Shown in pieces: positions 45,300-55,372 of a stretch of 64,000 bases of DNA. Position numbers and translations under genes: made by a program. Source of the DNA: Athripsodes cinereus (Eukaryota; Arthropoda; Insecta; Trichoptera; Leptoceridae). The stretch is taken from contig OX388314.1 of assembly GCA_947579605.1 (NCBI GenBank), forward strand, positions 3,782,001 through 3,846,000, written 5' to 3'. Every line of letters starts with the position of its first letter. Position 1 is the stretch's first letter. Under the pieces are notes generated by a model, which was not told the origin of the DNA, ran no database searches, and was given only the letters and a program-made list of their open reading frames with translations.

Positions 45300-45650
45300 T
45301 AACGTGATAATTTATTTATAATTAAAACGTTACAAGATATCACCCGTGGAGCACCCGGTTAAGAATTGGTCTCCCACTCTTCTCCATAAGTTTTCGAGTG
45401 TCCTGTAAAAGGCAGGTGTTCGAAAAAATTTAGACATTTTACATCTTAAATTCAGAGATGAGGTTTGCCACCCATCCTGAATGTCTTGATTTTATAGTGG
45501 CACGGAGAAGACAGCTTGCGTGTTTCTTATATGCAGCTGGTCTGCTGGCTACCCCACTTGTGGGATATGCCGTGATGGTATAGTAGTAGTAGTAGTACAA
45601 GATATCAATGCACAGTTGGCGAGTTTATCTCAGTGTGACTATCTCACAAA
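45300..45650 (-). repeat. RepC copy split by R240
   Basis: TTTATTTATAATTAAAACGT before, and CAATGCACAGTTGGCGAGTT, TATCTCAGTGTGAC after, the R240 insertion together rebuild RepC. Confidence 0.55.
45343..45595 (+). mobile_element. R240 reference copy with 12-bp target duplication
   Basis: TACAAGATATCA precedes (45331-45342) and follows (45596-45607) the unit, so both borders are fixed. It starts CCCGTGGAGCACCCGGTTAA and ends TGGGATATGCCGTGATGGTA, TAG, TAG repeats. No open frame or tRNA-like head is present. The last ~38 bp match the end of LINE-A (CTACCCC, TGGGA, CGTGA, GGTATAG in the same spacing). It is best read as a non-autonomous retroelement moved by LINE-A. Confidence 0.85.
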
Positions 45651-46454
45651 TATATATTTTCTTTATACTTAATTCTTCAACATCTCCCGTAGGTACTTTT
45701 CAGGACACTCGGGTTTATCAACATTACAATAATACAATGGAAAGGGAACACTTCAATACAATAGAAAGAGCGTAATAAAAACAACATATAAAGAAAAATA
45801 ATTGAAAAGTCAAGATACAATAATAAATAAATATTTAGATCTTCATGAGGTCCTGAAAACAACATTGGAGAGGGGTCTCTGCAATATATTATAGATTGTT
45901 GCTCTAAAAGAAGTATTAAGGCACGATTGCGACCTGAACCAGAGAAAAGGATATAAATTTATACATAGAATATTATGAAATGAAAGTACCAACCTAACAA
46001 TACATAGAGTAATGTTGTTATACATTATCTTGTTATTTTTTTATTCATTTTAAATTTATCATGATATCATAAAATAATTACAGCATTAGTTCTACACATT
46101 AAACCTAAATCAATTAAAGTATAGAATACCTACGCAAAACAAATCAAACATTATATCAAATTGATTTGATATGACTAAATGTGCCTTCACTTTATGTAAG
46201 AATAAATGTTTACTTACGAACTTAATAATTTTAATAAATTCGGCATTGATAGTTGAAATATTAAATTTTGATGACTTAATTCGCACGACTGGATATGTTT
46301 AAATATATGTTCATGATGAATTGAAAAATATATTTGTATATTTTATTTTCATTTACAAACAAACAGTTATTACATAAATAACAATACACAGCCAAATCAA
46401 TAACAATTAATAAACCAGCAAGATTGTTGTAGATAACGTATAAAGATATTAACT
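45651..46454. other. No gene seen
   Basis: AT-rich; nothing recognised. Confidence 0.45.
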
Positions 46455-46614
46455 TTTTCTTAAAATTTCTTCTTCACGTGTGTTGTCGGGAGATATCTTG
46501 TCTGTTCTAGGCAACATGAAACAGCTCGTTCACACCTCTCATCTTGGTCTACTCTCGAATGTTCTGAAGCCAGGAAAGCCGCTTTCTTCCAACCCCTCTA
46601 CGGCCCTCAATCTT

Positions 46615-47165
46615 ATTTATTTATTCATTCTTTACTGTACATTGCTTGAAAACAATTACATAATAGGTATACATTCAACTGAGAAGAATGGTTGGTAAAA
46701 CGTTGCGAGATAGAGTGAAGAATGAGGATATCAGGAGAATGAGCGGATGTGTGAGGAGTGTTGTGGACAGAATGCGTGTAAACAAGTTGAGATGGTTTGG
46801 ACATGTTGAGCGAATGCAAGATGAAAGGATGACGAAGAGGATGTATTTATCTGAAAGAAGGGGTGTGAGGAAGCGCGGACGTCCAAGAACCACGTGGCTT
46901 GATCACGTGGACCAAATTCTTAAGGACGGACGCGTGCTGAGTAAGAGAAATCGGCGTGCATGTATGAGAAACTGGATGAATGTAGATGAAGCGAAAGAAG
47001 TATGTAAGGATAGATCTATATGGCGTTCCGTTCTCTCTGCCTACCCCTCCTGGGACATAGCGTGAGGGTATAGTATAGTATAGTATAGTATACATTCAAA
47101 TTAAATTCAATCAATATACAGAGTGCGAGTTTATCGCAAGGGCGCGATCTCTTCCAACTAACCCA
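46615..47165 (-). repeat. RepC copy, inserted in LINE-B and split by LINE-A
   Basis: ATTTATTTATTCATTCTTTA, CTGTACATTGC before, and ATATACAGAGTGCGAGTTTA, TCGCAAGGGCGCGATCTCTT after, the LINE-A insertion. Confidence 0.65.
46679..47087 (+). mobile_element. LINE-A copy, TATAG-tailed, 12-bp target duplication
   Basis: GTATACATTCAA flanks the insert (46667-46678 and 47088-47099). The coding end is open for 125 codons: RRMVGKTLRDRVKNEDI, VNKLRWFGHVERM, RKRGRPRTTWLDHVDQILKD, CKDRSIWRSVLSAYPSWDIA, stop. It differs from the copy at 60.5 kb at only about six positions in 400. The tail is GGTATAG followed by TATAG units. It is a young 5'-truncated insertion of a LINE that was recently active. Confidence 0.92.
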
Positions 47166-47334
47166 AATCTTCCCTTCTATGACCAGTTTTAGGATGGCAT
47201 ATTTTTTCCTCCCATTATGTGACCAAAATATGAAGTTTTACCGAGATTTTCAAATTCATAAAAATGAATCTTTTATATTTAGTGCTTCTTAGTAACTTTA
47301 TAAATCGCGAATCCTTAGACGTTGAAAATATAAA

Positions 47335-47420
47335 GATATTTTACATCTTATATCAATTCAGCGATAAGATTTGCCACCCATCTTGAAAGCGCTATTTACA
47401 GATAACTTGCATGTCTATTG
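47335..47420 (+). repeat. R240 fragment
   Basis: TTTTACATCTTATATCAATT, CAGCGATAAGATTTGCCACC and CATCTTGAAAGCGC are the middle of R240. Confidence 0.55.
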
Positions 47421-47884
47421 TTAAAAATATAGAAGGAGTTGCCTACATGTTCTTCCAAAAAAAATTAAGGTGTTGATTATCTGAATAACACAGAGTCCAA
47501 ATGCTAGTTATGAATAATAAAGACGGACCGTAAAAAAATAGCATTCAATTGGTAAACATGATATTAAAAAATTATTGTAATGTTAATTAAGTAAATGTAT
47601 GAAATATTTTAAAATTAAATTGATACGACTGAAGGTCATTGATGCAAATAAAATTACTGCGGATTACACTTTTGTATATTTATGTTTTATTTGTGTAATT
47701 ATTTTGATGTATATTTATAGTATTTTTAAAGTACCTACTTAATATGTTTTAATAAATTTAATAAAAAACTACACTGACTAGAATATTCTGTGGTAATAAT
47801 ATACTTATTTGTTACAATTCTGGATTAATAAATATAAAGTTCTTTGAAGTTTTAAAAACATTATTCATACATTCATTAATACTA
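47421..47884. other. No gene seen
   Basis: AT-rich; nothing recognised. Confidence 0.45.
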
Positions 47885-47945
47885 TCACGACAAAAAATCC
47901 CACAAGTGGGGTAGGCAGCGAGCCAACTGCTTGCAATAAGCTTTT
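47885..47945 (-). repeat. R240 3' end, cut by SINE1
   Basis: ATCCCACAAGTGGGGTAGGC then AGCGAGCCAACTGCTTGCAAT is an R240 3' end. SINE1 follows at once. Confidence 0.6.
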
Positions 47946-47948
47946 TTT

Positions 47949-48125
47949 TTAAAAAAAAAAAAGATATATCGTGGTTTTGTTATAAACCCAAATACAACCT
48001 TATGCACCTTTCACACTAAGCTAAAAGCTTGTGCCGTGAAAGGGGAGTTTGCCGGCACCTGGGATCGAACCACGGACCCCTTGTTCTGGAGGCCGAGACT
48101 CTACCTCCAGGCTAACGACGAACTT
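47949..48125 (-). mobile_element. SINE1 copy
   Basis: Complete head: on the minus strand GTTCGTCGTTAGCCTGGAGG, CTCGGCCTCCAGAACAAGG, B box GTGGTTCGATCCCAGGTGCC. It ends in a mixed T9/A12 run on the plus strand. CTTGCAA occurs just outside both ends (47930s and 48124), a possible target duplication. Confidence 0.87.
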
Positions 48126-49654
48126 GCAAATCATCTTCTTCGTGTCAAAAACGTATATTTTATAAAAGCGATACACTCGAGACCTAAAACTCATAGCTTT
48201 GAGAAAAATTCTAAATTGTTATTCTGGATTTACTGGATTTTCTGGATAAACATTCACGTAAAAATACTTAAACTTTGGAACTCTGGTGACATATGTCACG
48301 CAGAAATGAAATTGTTAAAAATGTCTTAAAAATTATGTTTATTCGATACATTCCTTTTACAAGACACTCGAAATTAGCAGAAAACAGTGAGAGACCTATT
48401 CTTAACCGAGGATTTCACGGCTATCATACGGTATTTTAATAATTTTGCTATAGTGACTACATAAAAACGACGTTATTGGCACCTCAGAAGGCAGAAGTAA
48501 CTAACGTTAGGGAAACTTGACATGTCTCTACACACTAGAATGAGAATAAAAGAGATGATTTGTAGACGACTTTATGATAAATTTGTGTAAGTAATGACGT
48601 TCAACATACCTACATACGACATTCATAACTCTAGTATTAGTGACATTATATAAAAACGACTTTTTTAAGTACCTCAGTGCTAATAATCACTTGATGACGA
48701 CCAGCATACGACATAGCGTTTATTATTTACGAGATACAATAAAAAAACAGAAGAATAAAAAACAAAACAAACACATTTTTCAATTATCAATATTGCATGA
48801 CAATTAATGAAAACGTTGTGACACTCATTGTTTTAGCAACACTACGGATGTTGCCAACAATAAAGATTTTACAAAATACCTAATTACATTACAACTAGAT
48901 AGGTGTTATTAAAATACGACGTCGCGTAATAGGTAATTATTATGCATTTAATTGTTTTATTTTGCAATACAACCTTGGATTTAGTGTCGGACACACAGTT
49001 ACGACTACCCATTGTATCATTTGTAAAAAATTTAATACACATTTTATGTAAGTATTTTTATTATAATATGAAATCGTGAACGGTGATGGACACGCACTAA
49101 GCACATGAAATCGTAGTATTGTAAGAAGTTAAAGATGACGGAAGCTAAAGATCTTAGTAAAGATAGGAAGTTCTGCGCTTTGTACCAATTATTCGTATTA
49201 AGCCTTTACCCCATGAATCTTATGGTAACGAGATCTCGAATATAAGACATTTCTGCTTGTTAAATTATAGAACTAGATATTATTGATATAGCTAGGTACT
49301 CAATCTTCAAAAAGGTGCATAGATAGTGTTACTTCATTTGGGGAAAGTCAACGTTTTAGATAATGTATACATACATATCTATCTATACCATCACGAATTG
49401 AGGAAGATATTCAATGAGAACAGATGAATGAGCAGAATGTGCGATACCTAAATAATTAACTTAACTGTGGTACATGTATGTGGATGACAGCTGAGCTATG
49501 TAGGACTTAATTTTATTTTTGTAAACCATATATATAGTTGTTTCTGTTTTGTACTTTTTTTATCAATAAATAAAATTTAAATAAAATATTATTTCTTCCC
49601 TGCTCTAGAAAACTAAATTAAGTAATAGGCATATTGTATATGTGCTATACTATA
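48126..49654. other. No gene seen; R240 5' fragment at 48345-48425
   Basis: CATTCCTTTTACAAGACACT and CAGAAAACAGTGAGAGACCT then CTTAACCGAGGATTTCACG are an R240 5' part. The remainder is AT-rich without coding signal. Confidence 0.45.
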
Positions 49655-49775
49655 CTATACTATATCCTTACGCCGTGTCCCAAGTGGGGTAGGCAAAGAG
49701 AACGGAACGCCAAACAGATCTATCTTTACACACTTCCTTGGCTTCCTCCACATTCATACAGTTTCTCATACACGC
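49655..49775 (-). repeat. LINE-A 3' end, TATAG-tailed
   Basis: TACTATACTATACTATATCC, TTACGCCGTGTCCCAAGTGG and GGTAGGCAAAGAGAACGGAA are the inverted LINE-A terminus. Its CCCAAGTGGGG is intermediate between LINE-A and R240, which supports their common 3' end. Confidence 0.75.
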
Positions 49776-50146
49776 ATTGTATATGTGGCATATTTTAAAT
49801 AAATAGATACTAACTCTTTATTGGCAAACAACAAAACAAAATATTTGACAAACCAAATACACAACAATTGCTTACTGAAACAATTCGTGGACATATTCTG
49901 TATGTCCAGGAGCCCTTTTAGGAGCCACATTAGACAGGAATGAAATGTTTGTTTTTCTTTTCGTTTTTTCTTTCTGTGTTTGTACTGTACTGGCAATAAT
50001 AATGAACTCAAAGATGGGCTGGACATGTACAAAAAATATGTTAAATAGTTAGGATTATGTTATATTTTGTAAAATTTTATTGTATGTTGCCCATTTTTTT
50101 AAATAAGTAAATAAAAAAAAATAGTAAGCCAAATGGGTGACTATTT
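49776..50146. other. No gene seen
   Basis: AT-rich; nothing recognised. Confidence 0.45.
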
Positions 50147-50300
50147 CTTTTTATTCACTGTGTCGGTGTTTAGGTAGTAGAATTCCATATCGAAATTAAT
50201 AAAACAAGTCTTATTTTCGTCCTCATAAGACGAAAGACGTCTCTCTCGTAAATTAAATCAATAGTAGAATAAAACGCTTGTTTTATTAATTTCGACTATT
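50147..50300. mobile_element. T1 MITE copy
   Basis: CACTGTGTCGGTGTTTAGGT then AGTAGAATTCCATATCG begin it. An inner inverted pair CGAAATTAATAAAACAAG / CTTGTTTTATTAATTTCG surrounds AAGACGAAAGACGTCTCTCT. Confidence 0.65.
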
Positions 50301-51177
50301 TCTTTATTTAATCATTGAATTAAAGATGTGAAACTTTACTGCTTGATATTTTATACTTGTCTTTCTTTATAAAATAATTAAATTGTTCAGATTTACTTTA
50401 TCTTTGGAATCAGAAGAACAATATAGGTGGCCAAGCCTAATCGTTATATAACTCTACAATTAGAAGCTGCGACTGCCTCAATATATTCATTCAATGTATT
50501 CAAATACCTCCGGGACTTACAATGAGTGCTATAACATTTAATTTATAATACTATCCACACCTTTATTTTACACAAATAATAGCGATATTTAAGCTTAATA
50601 ATAACCATTTATCAAATTGATTGTATTCATACTCATATTACTAAAGAAGTATTTCAGTATAAGTAACAACCTAATTAGTTCCGCTCTTGTTTCATCACAA
50701 CAGTTTAAGTTGTGTTATTTTTAGTTTACTCATAATACAATATTGTTACGTAATGCTGAACTTTAAATGTTAATACCAAGAACAGTAGCGTGTCTTTCAT
50801 ACATGCCGAAAGACTGGGTTTTATCTGAGGTTTTCTAACTTAAAAATAACTAAGCAATGATAATATTACGAGCACTGTTAACAGTTCCATCATTTCACAA
50901 CATGGTTCGTTTCACAACACACGGCATAATTTTTTGTCTCGCTCGTCGCTTTTAACGTGCAGTATTCGGCAACGCTTTCTCGATCTAAGCATTCGTTACT
51001 CAAGGATTACACAAAAGGCGGTAGTGCACGGTAGTACGGAAAAATAATAAAACCATAAGTTAAGCTTCTACCAACAATTTTAATATTGTACTAAATGCAC
51101 TAGCTCTCGTTCAATCTTAAGGGGAAATGGAACTATATTTTTCATTTTATATCTACCTACTTGTGACATTTACTTTA
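50301..51177. other. No gene seen
   Basis: AT-rich; nothing recognised. Confidence 0.45.
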
Positions 51178-51189
51178 TTATTTTTTATA

Positions 51190-51511
51190 CATACATACAT
51201 ACATACCATCACGCCACTTCCCTCGCGGGGTAGCCAGAAAGGATCGAGCACCACTTCCTTCTCTCCTTGCATACATCTTTCCCTTCCGTCGCTGTCATAC
51301 AATTCCTTATGCATGCTCTCCTGTTCAATGTGCTCAACACGCGACTGACTGACTGTATAGGATTTGATTAAAATGATCTTGCCATTCGATCCTCGGACGT
51401 CCACATCTCCGAGCACTATTCCTTTAGCCAAATATATATTCTTGGTCATTCTGTCCTTATTCATTCTTTCCTCGTGCCCAAACCATCTTAACTTGTTCAC
51501 ATTCATCCTTG
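51190..51511 (-). pseudogene. LINE-A copy, CATA-tailed, ~12-bp target duplication
   Basis: The minus strand reads NVNKLRWFGHEERMNKDRM, GDVDVRGSNGKIILIKS and DPFWLPREGSGVMVCMYVC across frameshifts; the GRPR core is altered. The 3' end is GGCGTGATGGTATGTATGTA. TWATTTTTTATA flanks it (51178-51189 and 51512-51523, one mismatch). Confidence 0.82.
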
Positions 51512-51786
51512 TAATTTTTTATATCTTTTAATTATTGACGATGTGCCTACTCAGAATGAAAACCTTAAGGTACGCCACTGCTTAATAGATGATTGAATCA
51601 TAGATAACTACACACAAATACATTCTATCCAGTAAGGCACGCCTTTGTATTGTTATTATTAGCTTCATACTTTATCAATTATTGTTAGAAGAATTCTTAA
51701 AAACTATAAAGGTTTGTCTTGTGTTTATATAGACTATACAAATGTATTGAAAATCACCGTAATGCACCCTCACCCGGAGAATGTTT

Positions 51787-51845
51787 ACCGTGGAGCGTCT
51801 GCCAAAGAATCGGTCTTCCAATCTTTCAGCGGTAAGATATGCCCC
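51787..51845 (+). repeat. R240 5' fragment
   Basis: ACCGTGGAGCGTCTGCCAAA, GAATCGGTCTTCCAATC, TTTCAGCGGTAAG match the first ~55 bp of the reference copy. Confidence 0.5.
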
Positions 51846-51853
51846 CATTCTAA

Positions 51854-52206
51854 ATTTAATCAGAAATCTCGATTGGAGAACCATTTCTTCACAATGCAAA
51901 AATCTAATCGGCAGAAATGAGAAACACGTCCCAACGAATTGGTTCTAGGCTGGTAATAATTTTCGGTTTCCATGGACAACGTTCACCAATTCCACCATTC
52001 TCACTGTCACGATGTAACCAATCGAGAAACGCTTTATGCAAACCATAGAAGAAACAATATTTTTGGGATCTCATATTTAAGATCTCAAAATAAGCCAGCC
52101 TAGAGCCAATTCGTAAGCGTTGGGACGCCTTTAATACTTCTTCCAATTAGATTTTGCACAATGTTGCATTGCATAGACATGGCTCTCTTATAGAGATTTC
52201 TGATTG
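51854..52206. mobile_element. T2 MITE, full copy with long inverted arms
   Basis: Ends AATCAGAAATCTC and GAGATTTCTGATT. The arms (to about 51955 and from about 52090) share GAGAACCAT, TCTAATCGG, CGTCCCAACG and AATTGGTTCTAGGCTGG. The centre has TCACTGTCACGATGTAACCA. It is non-coding; the superfamily is unknown. Confidence 0.75.
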
Positions 52207-52269
52207 GTTTTGGCATCTGCACCCAAATTCAGTTTAAAAATAAAAAAATAATAAATAAACATTCTTAAT

Positions 52270-52370
52270 TTGTTGGTACAGAGAGAAGAGATTATTGCAT
52301 GTTTATTACATGTGACTGATCTGCTGGCTACCCCACTTGTGGGATATACCGTGATGAGCGTTGTTTTCTT
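52270..52370 (+). repeat. R240 3' end
   Basis: AGAGAGAAGAGATTATTGCA, GATCTGCTGGCTACCCCACT and TGTGGGATATACCGTGATG. Confidence 0.7.
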
Positions 52371-52689
52371 AGACATAATTACCACATAAAATACAGCTCA
52401 ATTTATATCAGGTATTTCCCAGTATTTTAATAACACGTCAATACGAATAATATTAAGTGCATTATTTCCTTACAAAATTATAATGCATAATACATATTGA
52501 GTTGTATTAAGCAATCATATGAGAATGATTATATTTCCTTGCATATAATAATGATTAATTATAATAGCAAGAAGATAATAATTAATAATATGTTTCACTA
52601 TTGAAAGCAGATCCGGTTACCTGATCTTATAGTATTGTGATAATATGAAATGTACAAACAATAACCCACCTGTTCAATACAGAATATCT
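52371..52689. other. No gene seen
   Basis: AT-rich; nothing recognised. Confidence 0.45.
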
Positions 52690-52787
52690 TAGATGAATAT
52701 TACATTATTATCGAAATAAATAAAACGAACGCTTGTTTTATTTATTTATATATGGAATTCTACTATCTAAACACCGACACAGTGAAT
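52690..52787. mobile_element. T1 MITE fragment
   Basis: GAACGCTTGTTTTATTTATT then GGAATTCTACTATCTAAACA, CCGACACAGTGAAT: the inverted T1 end in its best-preserved form. Confidence 0.6.
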
Positions 52788-52839
52788 TACATTATTATAA
52801 TATACCATGATGAAGGTATTATTTATCGTGTCAAACCCC

Positions 52840-53100
52840 AGAAAAAAACCAAATAAACTGATCTCCAGTACCGTGCAAAACGCACAGCACGAGGAGGTGC
52901 ATCAAAAATATCCTCCATAGTGCATGTGCCAGGGCACAATGAAAACTCCAACAAGTGTGGCGTGACCTCTGCTGCACCACAGTCACACACTCCAGATTCG
53001 TCTTGTAGGAAGCCCCATCGTTCTCTATTCTCACGGTAGTTTCCTACACCAGATCTTAAACGATTCAGGGTGTCCCATGTCCCATAGTCTAGATCGCCTC
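52840..53100 (-). pseudogene. LINE C-terminal zinc-knuckle-like fragment
   Basis: On the minus strand: MGHGTP, then RIENDGASYKTNLECVTVV or, one frame over, SGVCDCGAAEVTPHLLEFSL and APPRAVRFARYWRS. The pattern W....LNR.R.G......W.......C.CG....T..HLL..C is the usual end of jockey/CR1-type polyproteins. Two frameshifts and a lost final Cys show decay. Confidence 0.65.
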
Positions 53101-54514
53101 CTGGATGATGTTAGTTAATATAATAAAGGAACTCTTACAATAGATAAGCAAGCTATAGAACGACCTGTATGTCTATTACATGCAGCAATTTCACGAACTA
53201 ACCCGTTTGTTCAAAATTACGTGATGTTGCAATTGCTATCTGCGTATAGTTTTTATTTGAATGGTCAGTCACGTTGGAACGTTACAAATGAAAATAACCT
53301 TGGATATAATCCAACTAAAAATGACGGATTTTTTTTTTCAATTCTTAAGCCCAATGTCTTTTTTTCTTCTTTGCGTTTAATGTCTTTGTATCATTTTATT
53401 GGTAAGTTGTAAGGTCTTGATTGGTTCATGTGTGGTTACATATTATTTTGTTATTGTATATTGTAAGAAAAATGATGATGATTATGGATGATTTGATTTT
53501 CATTTTACCAATTAACAGTCCCTAGACCGTCTCAAGAGCGCCTATTATTTTTATTTAACTATTAAAAATTTTGAAAACACTTGTGATTGTCACAAATTTG
53601 ACTAAAATACGAGAATTATATATGAGTTACAATTGAAAGTATTATTAATTGTGACTTCTTCTGAAAGTATTATTAACTGTGAATTAATTCACTATGCTTT
53701 TGTTATTATTATATTATTCACTATTCTATGGCATTAATACCATGAAATAAAATAAATTAATTGAATTAACCTAGATAAGTTGGAAGATATCGAAAATTCG
53801 CTTAAACTCACCCTGTGGACAATGAAGCGTATCTCATTAGCATTGGTACCATTATAAGAGCTTATTTAAAAATATTATATACAGTCTTTATAATGACGTG
53901 AATCAAATAAGGAAAACCATATGCCATCATATACGTTTGAATTTCCATTTCCACTTTTCTTCATTGCCTATCAGCCTTTTCTTATCTTTGTATTTGCTGC
54001 AGCGCATGTCCGCTAACACTTTATTTTAAACTAGCAGAGAGTTCATCAGCAATATTTTTTCCCATAATGTGGCACATAAGCCAACAGCATATGCCAGAAT
54101 CAATAGATAATACAATTACCGATATAAAACAAGTCACGATGTCTAAACGTTTTTGCTACGCATGTTTCCTATATATTATTATTTTATACCTATATTTTAA
54201 AATAATTTATAAAGCATTGTCTCTCTGCATGTGTATATTACTTATAATAAGAAAATTTAATTAGTTTTTATTTGAGGTTGAACTAATTAACGAAGGTTAA
54301 TTATTAATTAGATTTCTGGTTCCGATTCGTTATACAATTTATTTTTATTTATTAGTATATTAGTAAATCTTATTTTATTTCCGAGAAAAAATTATAATTG
54401 GTATTTATTGCGTGCTGTTGTTTTTAATTAAAACATAAATAAAATTTCATATGCCGTTATTTTTACCAAAAATTGTATCATATCTGTATACACTTTACTG
54501 TACACTGTATACGC
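53101..54514. other. No gene seen
   Basis: Mostly AT-rich. A 63-codon frame at 53221-53412 has no motif. Short palindromic GTATTATTAATTGTGA units at 53637-53695 are tandemly repeated twice. Confidence 0.4.
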
Positions 54515-54605
54515 ACTGCTCTGTGGTCAAATGGTAAACGCACTCGACTAACAACACAGAGATCCAGGGTTCGATTCCTAATAGAAGTGTGAAATTATCA
54601 CACAG
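54515..54605 (+). repeat. tRNA-like SINE head
   Basis: GTGGTCAAATGGTAAACGCA (A-box-like), CTCGACTAACAACACAGAGA and CCAGGGTTCGATTCCTAATA (B box). The T stem cannot pair fully, so it is a SINE or tRNA pseudogene rather than a working tRNA. Confidence 0.55.
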
Positions 54606-54859
54606 AGCTTCATACTTTATTTAAAAAAATAAGAACAACAAGTAAATCCCAAATTTCAAAAACAATAATTAAAAAATAATAACAAAATAAAAAAAATAAT
54701 AATGTGCGGTTGACAGGTCAAAAATGCTATCAAGCAATAAGTTCAGTCACCTATTCTGAAAGGAATAATATGAGATTGAATGAATAACTTTTGCATCATC
54801 TTTAGCACTTTATCCAGCCTAAGCCAATTCCTAGGAGTCCAAACATCCAAAAATCTCTC

Positions 54860-55037
54860 TTTTTTTATAAAAGATATATCTGGGTTTTGTTATAAACCCA
54901 AATACAACCTTAAAACCTTTCACGGTAAGCTACTAAAAGCTTGTGTGGTGAAAGGGGAGTTTGCCGGCACCAGTATCGAACCACGGACCCTTTGTTCACG
55001 AGGCGGAGACTCTGTCTCCAGGCTACTGACGAACTTT
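54860..55037 (-). mobile_element. SINE1 copy
   Basis: Minus strand: GTTCGTCAGTAGCCTGGAGA, CTCCGCCTCGTGAACAAAGG, GTGGTTCGATACTGGTGCCG (B box with one loss), then the GGGTTTATAACAAAACCC body and a short A-rich tail. It has more decay than the 16.8-kb copy. Confidence 0.85.
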
Positions 55038-55372
55038 TCTGCAAGTTATACATTACTTGTGATTAAATCATACCCATCGTGATACATATCACATTTAAAC
55101 ACTTACATAGGTGTCAGAAATTCAGTTAATTCAGAAAGAAGTATGTAAGTATAGATCTACGGTAGTATGGCACAGTTGCAGGTATAGTATTTTATTTTTT
55201 ATTTTTTTATACGCGGCGGCAGAATTGCCATCCACACTTCTCAGCATTGTACAACCAGATAAGTCTCCATATGATCAGTCATGATCACACAAAAACTTAA
55301 CAGTCTAATGCCGGGAAAAATTCACCTATCCAGATATACAGGATATCAAAGGATTAGGCTCAAAACGCGGGA

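Larger units (their letters stand above)
46455..47235 (-). pseudogene. LINE-B fragment split by a nested insertion
   Basis: The minus strand at 47235-47166 carries TTTTGGTCACATAATGGGAG and CATCCTAAAACTGGTCATAG. The next codons (GGCCGTAGAGGGGTTGGAAG) lie at 46614-46455. The 6-bp AATCTT (46609-46614 and 47166-47171) flanks the insert. The tail contains GAAGAAGAAATTTT. It is closest to the copies at 5.6 and 27.3 kb. Confidence 0.75.

Noticed and set aside
54515..54605. Possible tRNA gene
   Set aside because: A and B boxes are present, but the T and acceptor stems do not pair; SINE or tRNA pseudogene.
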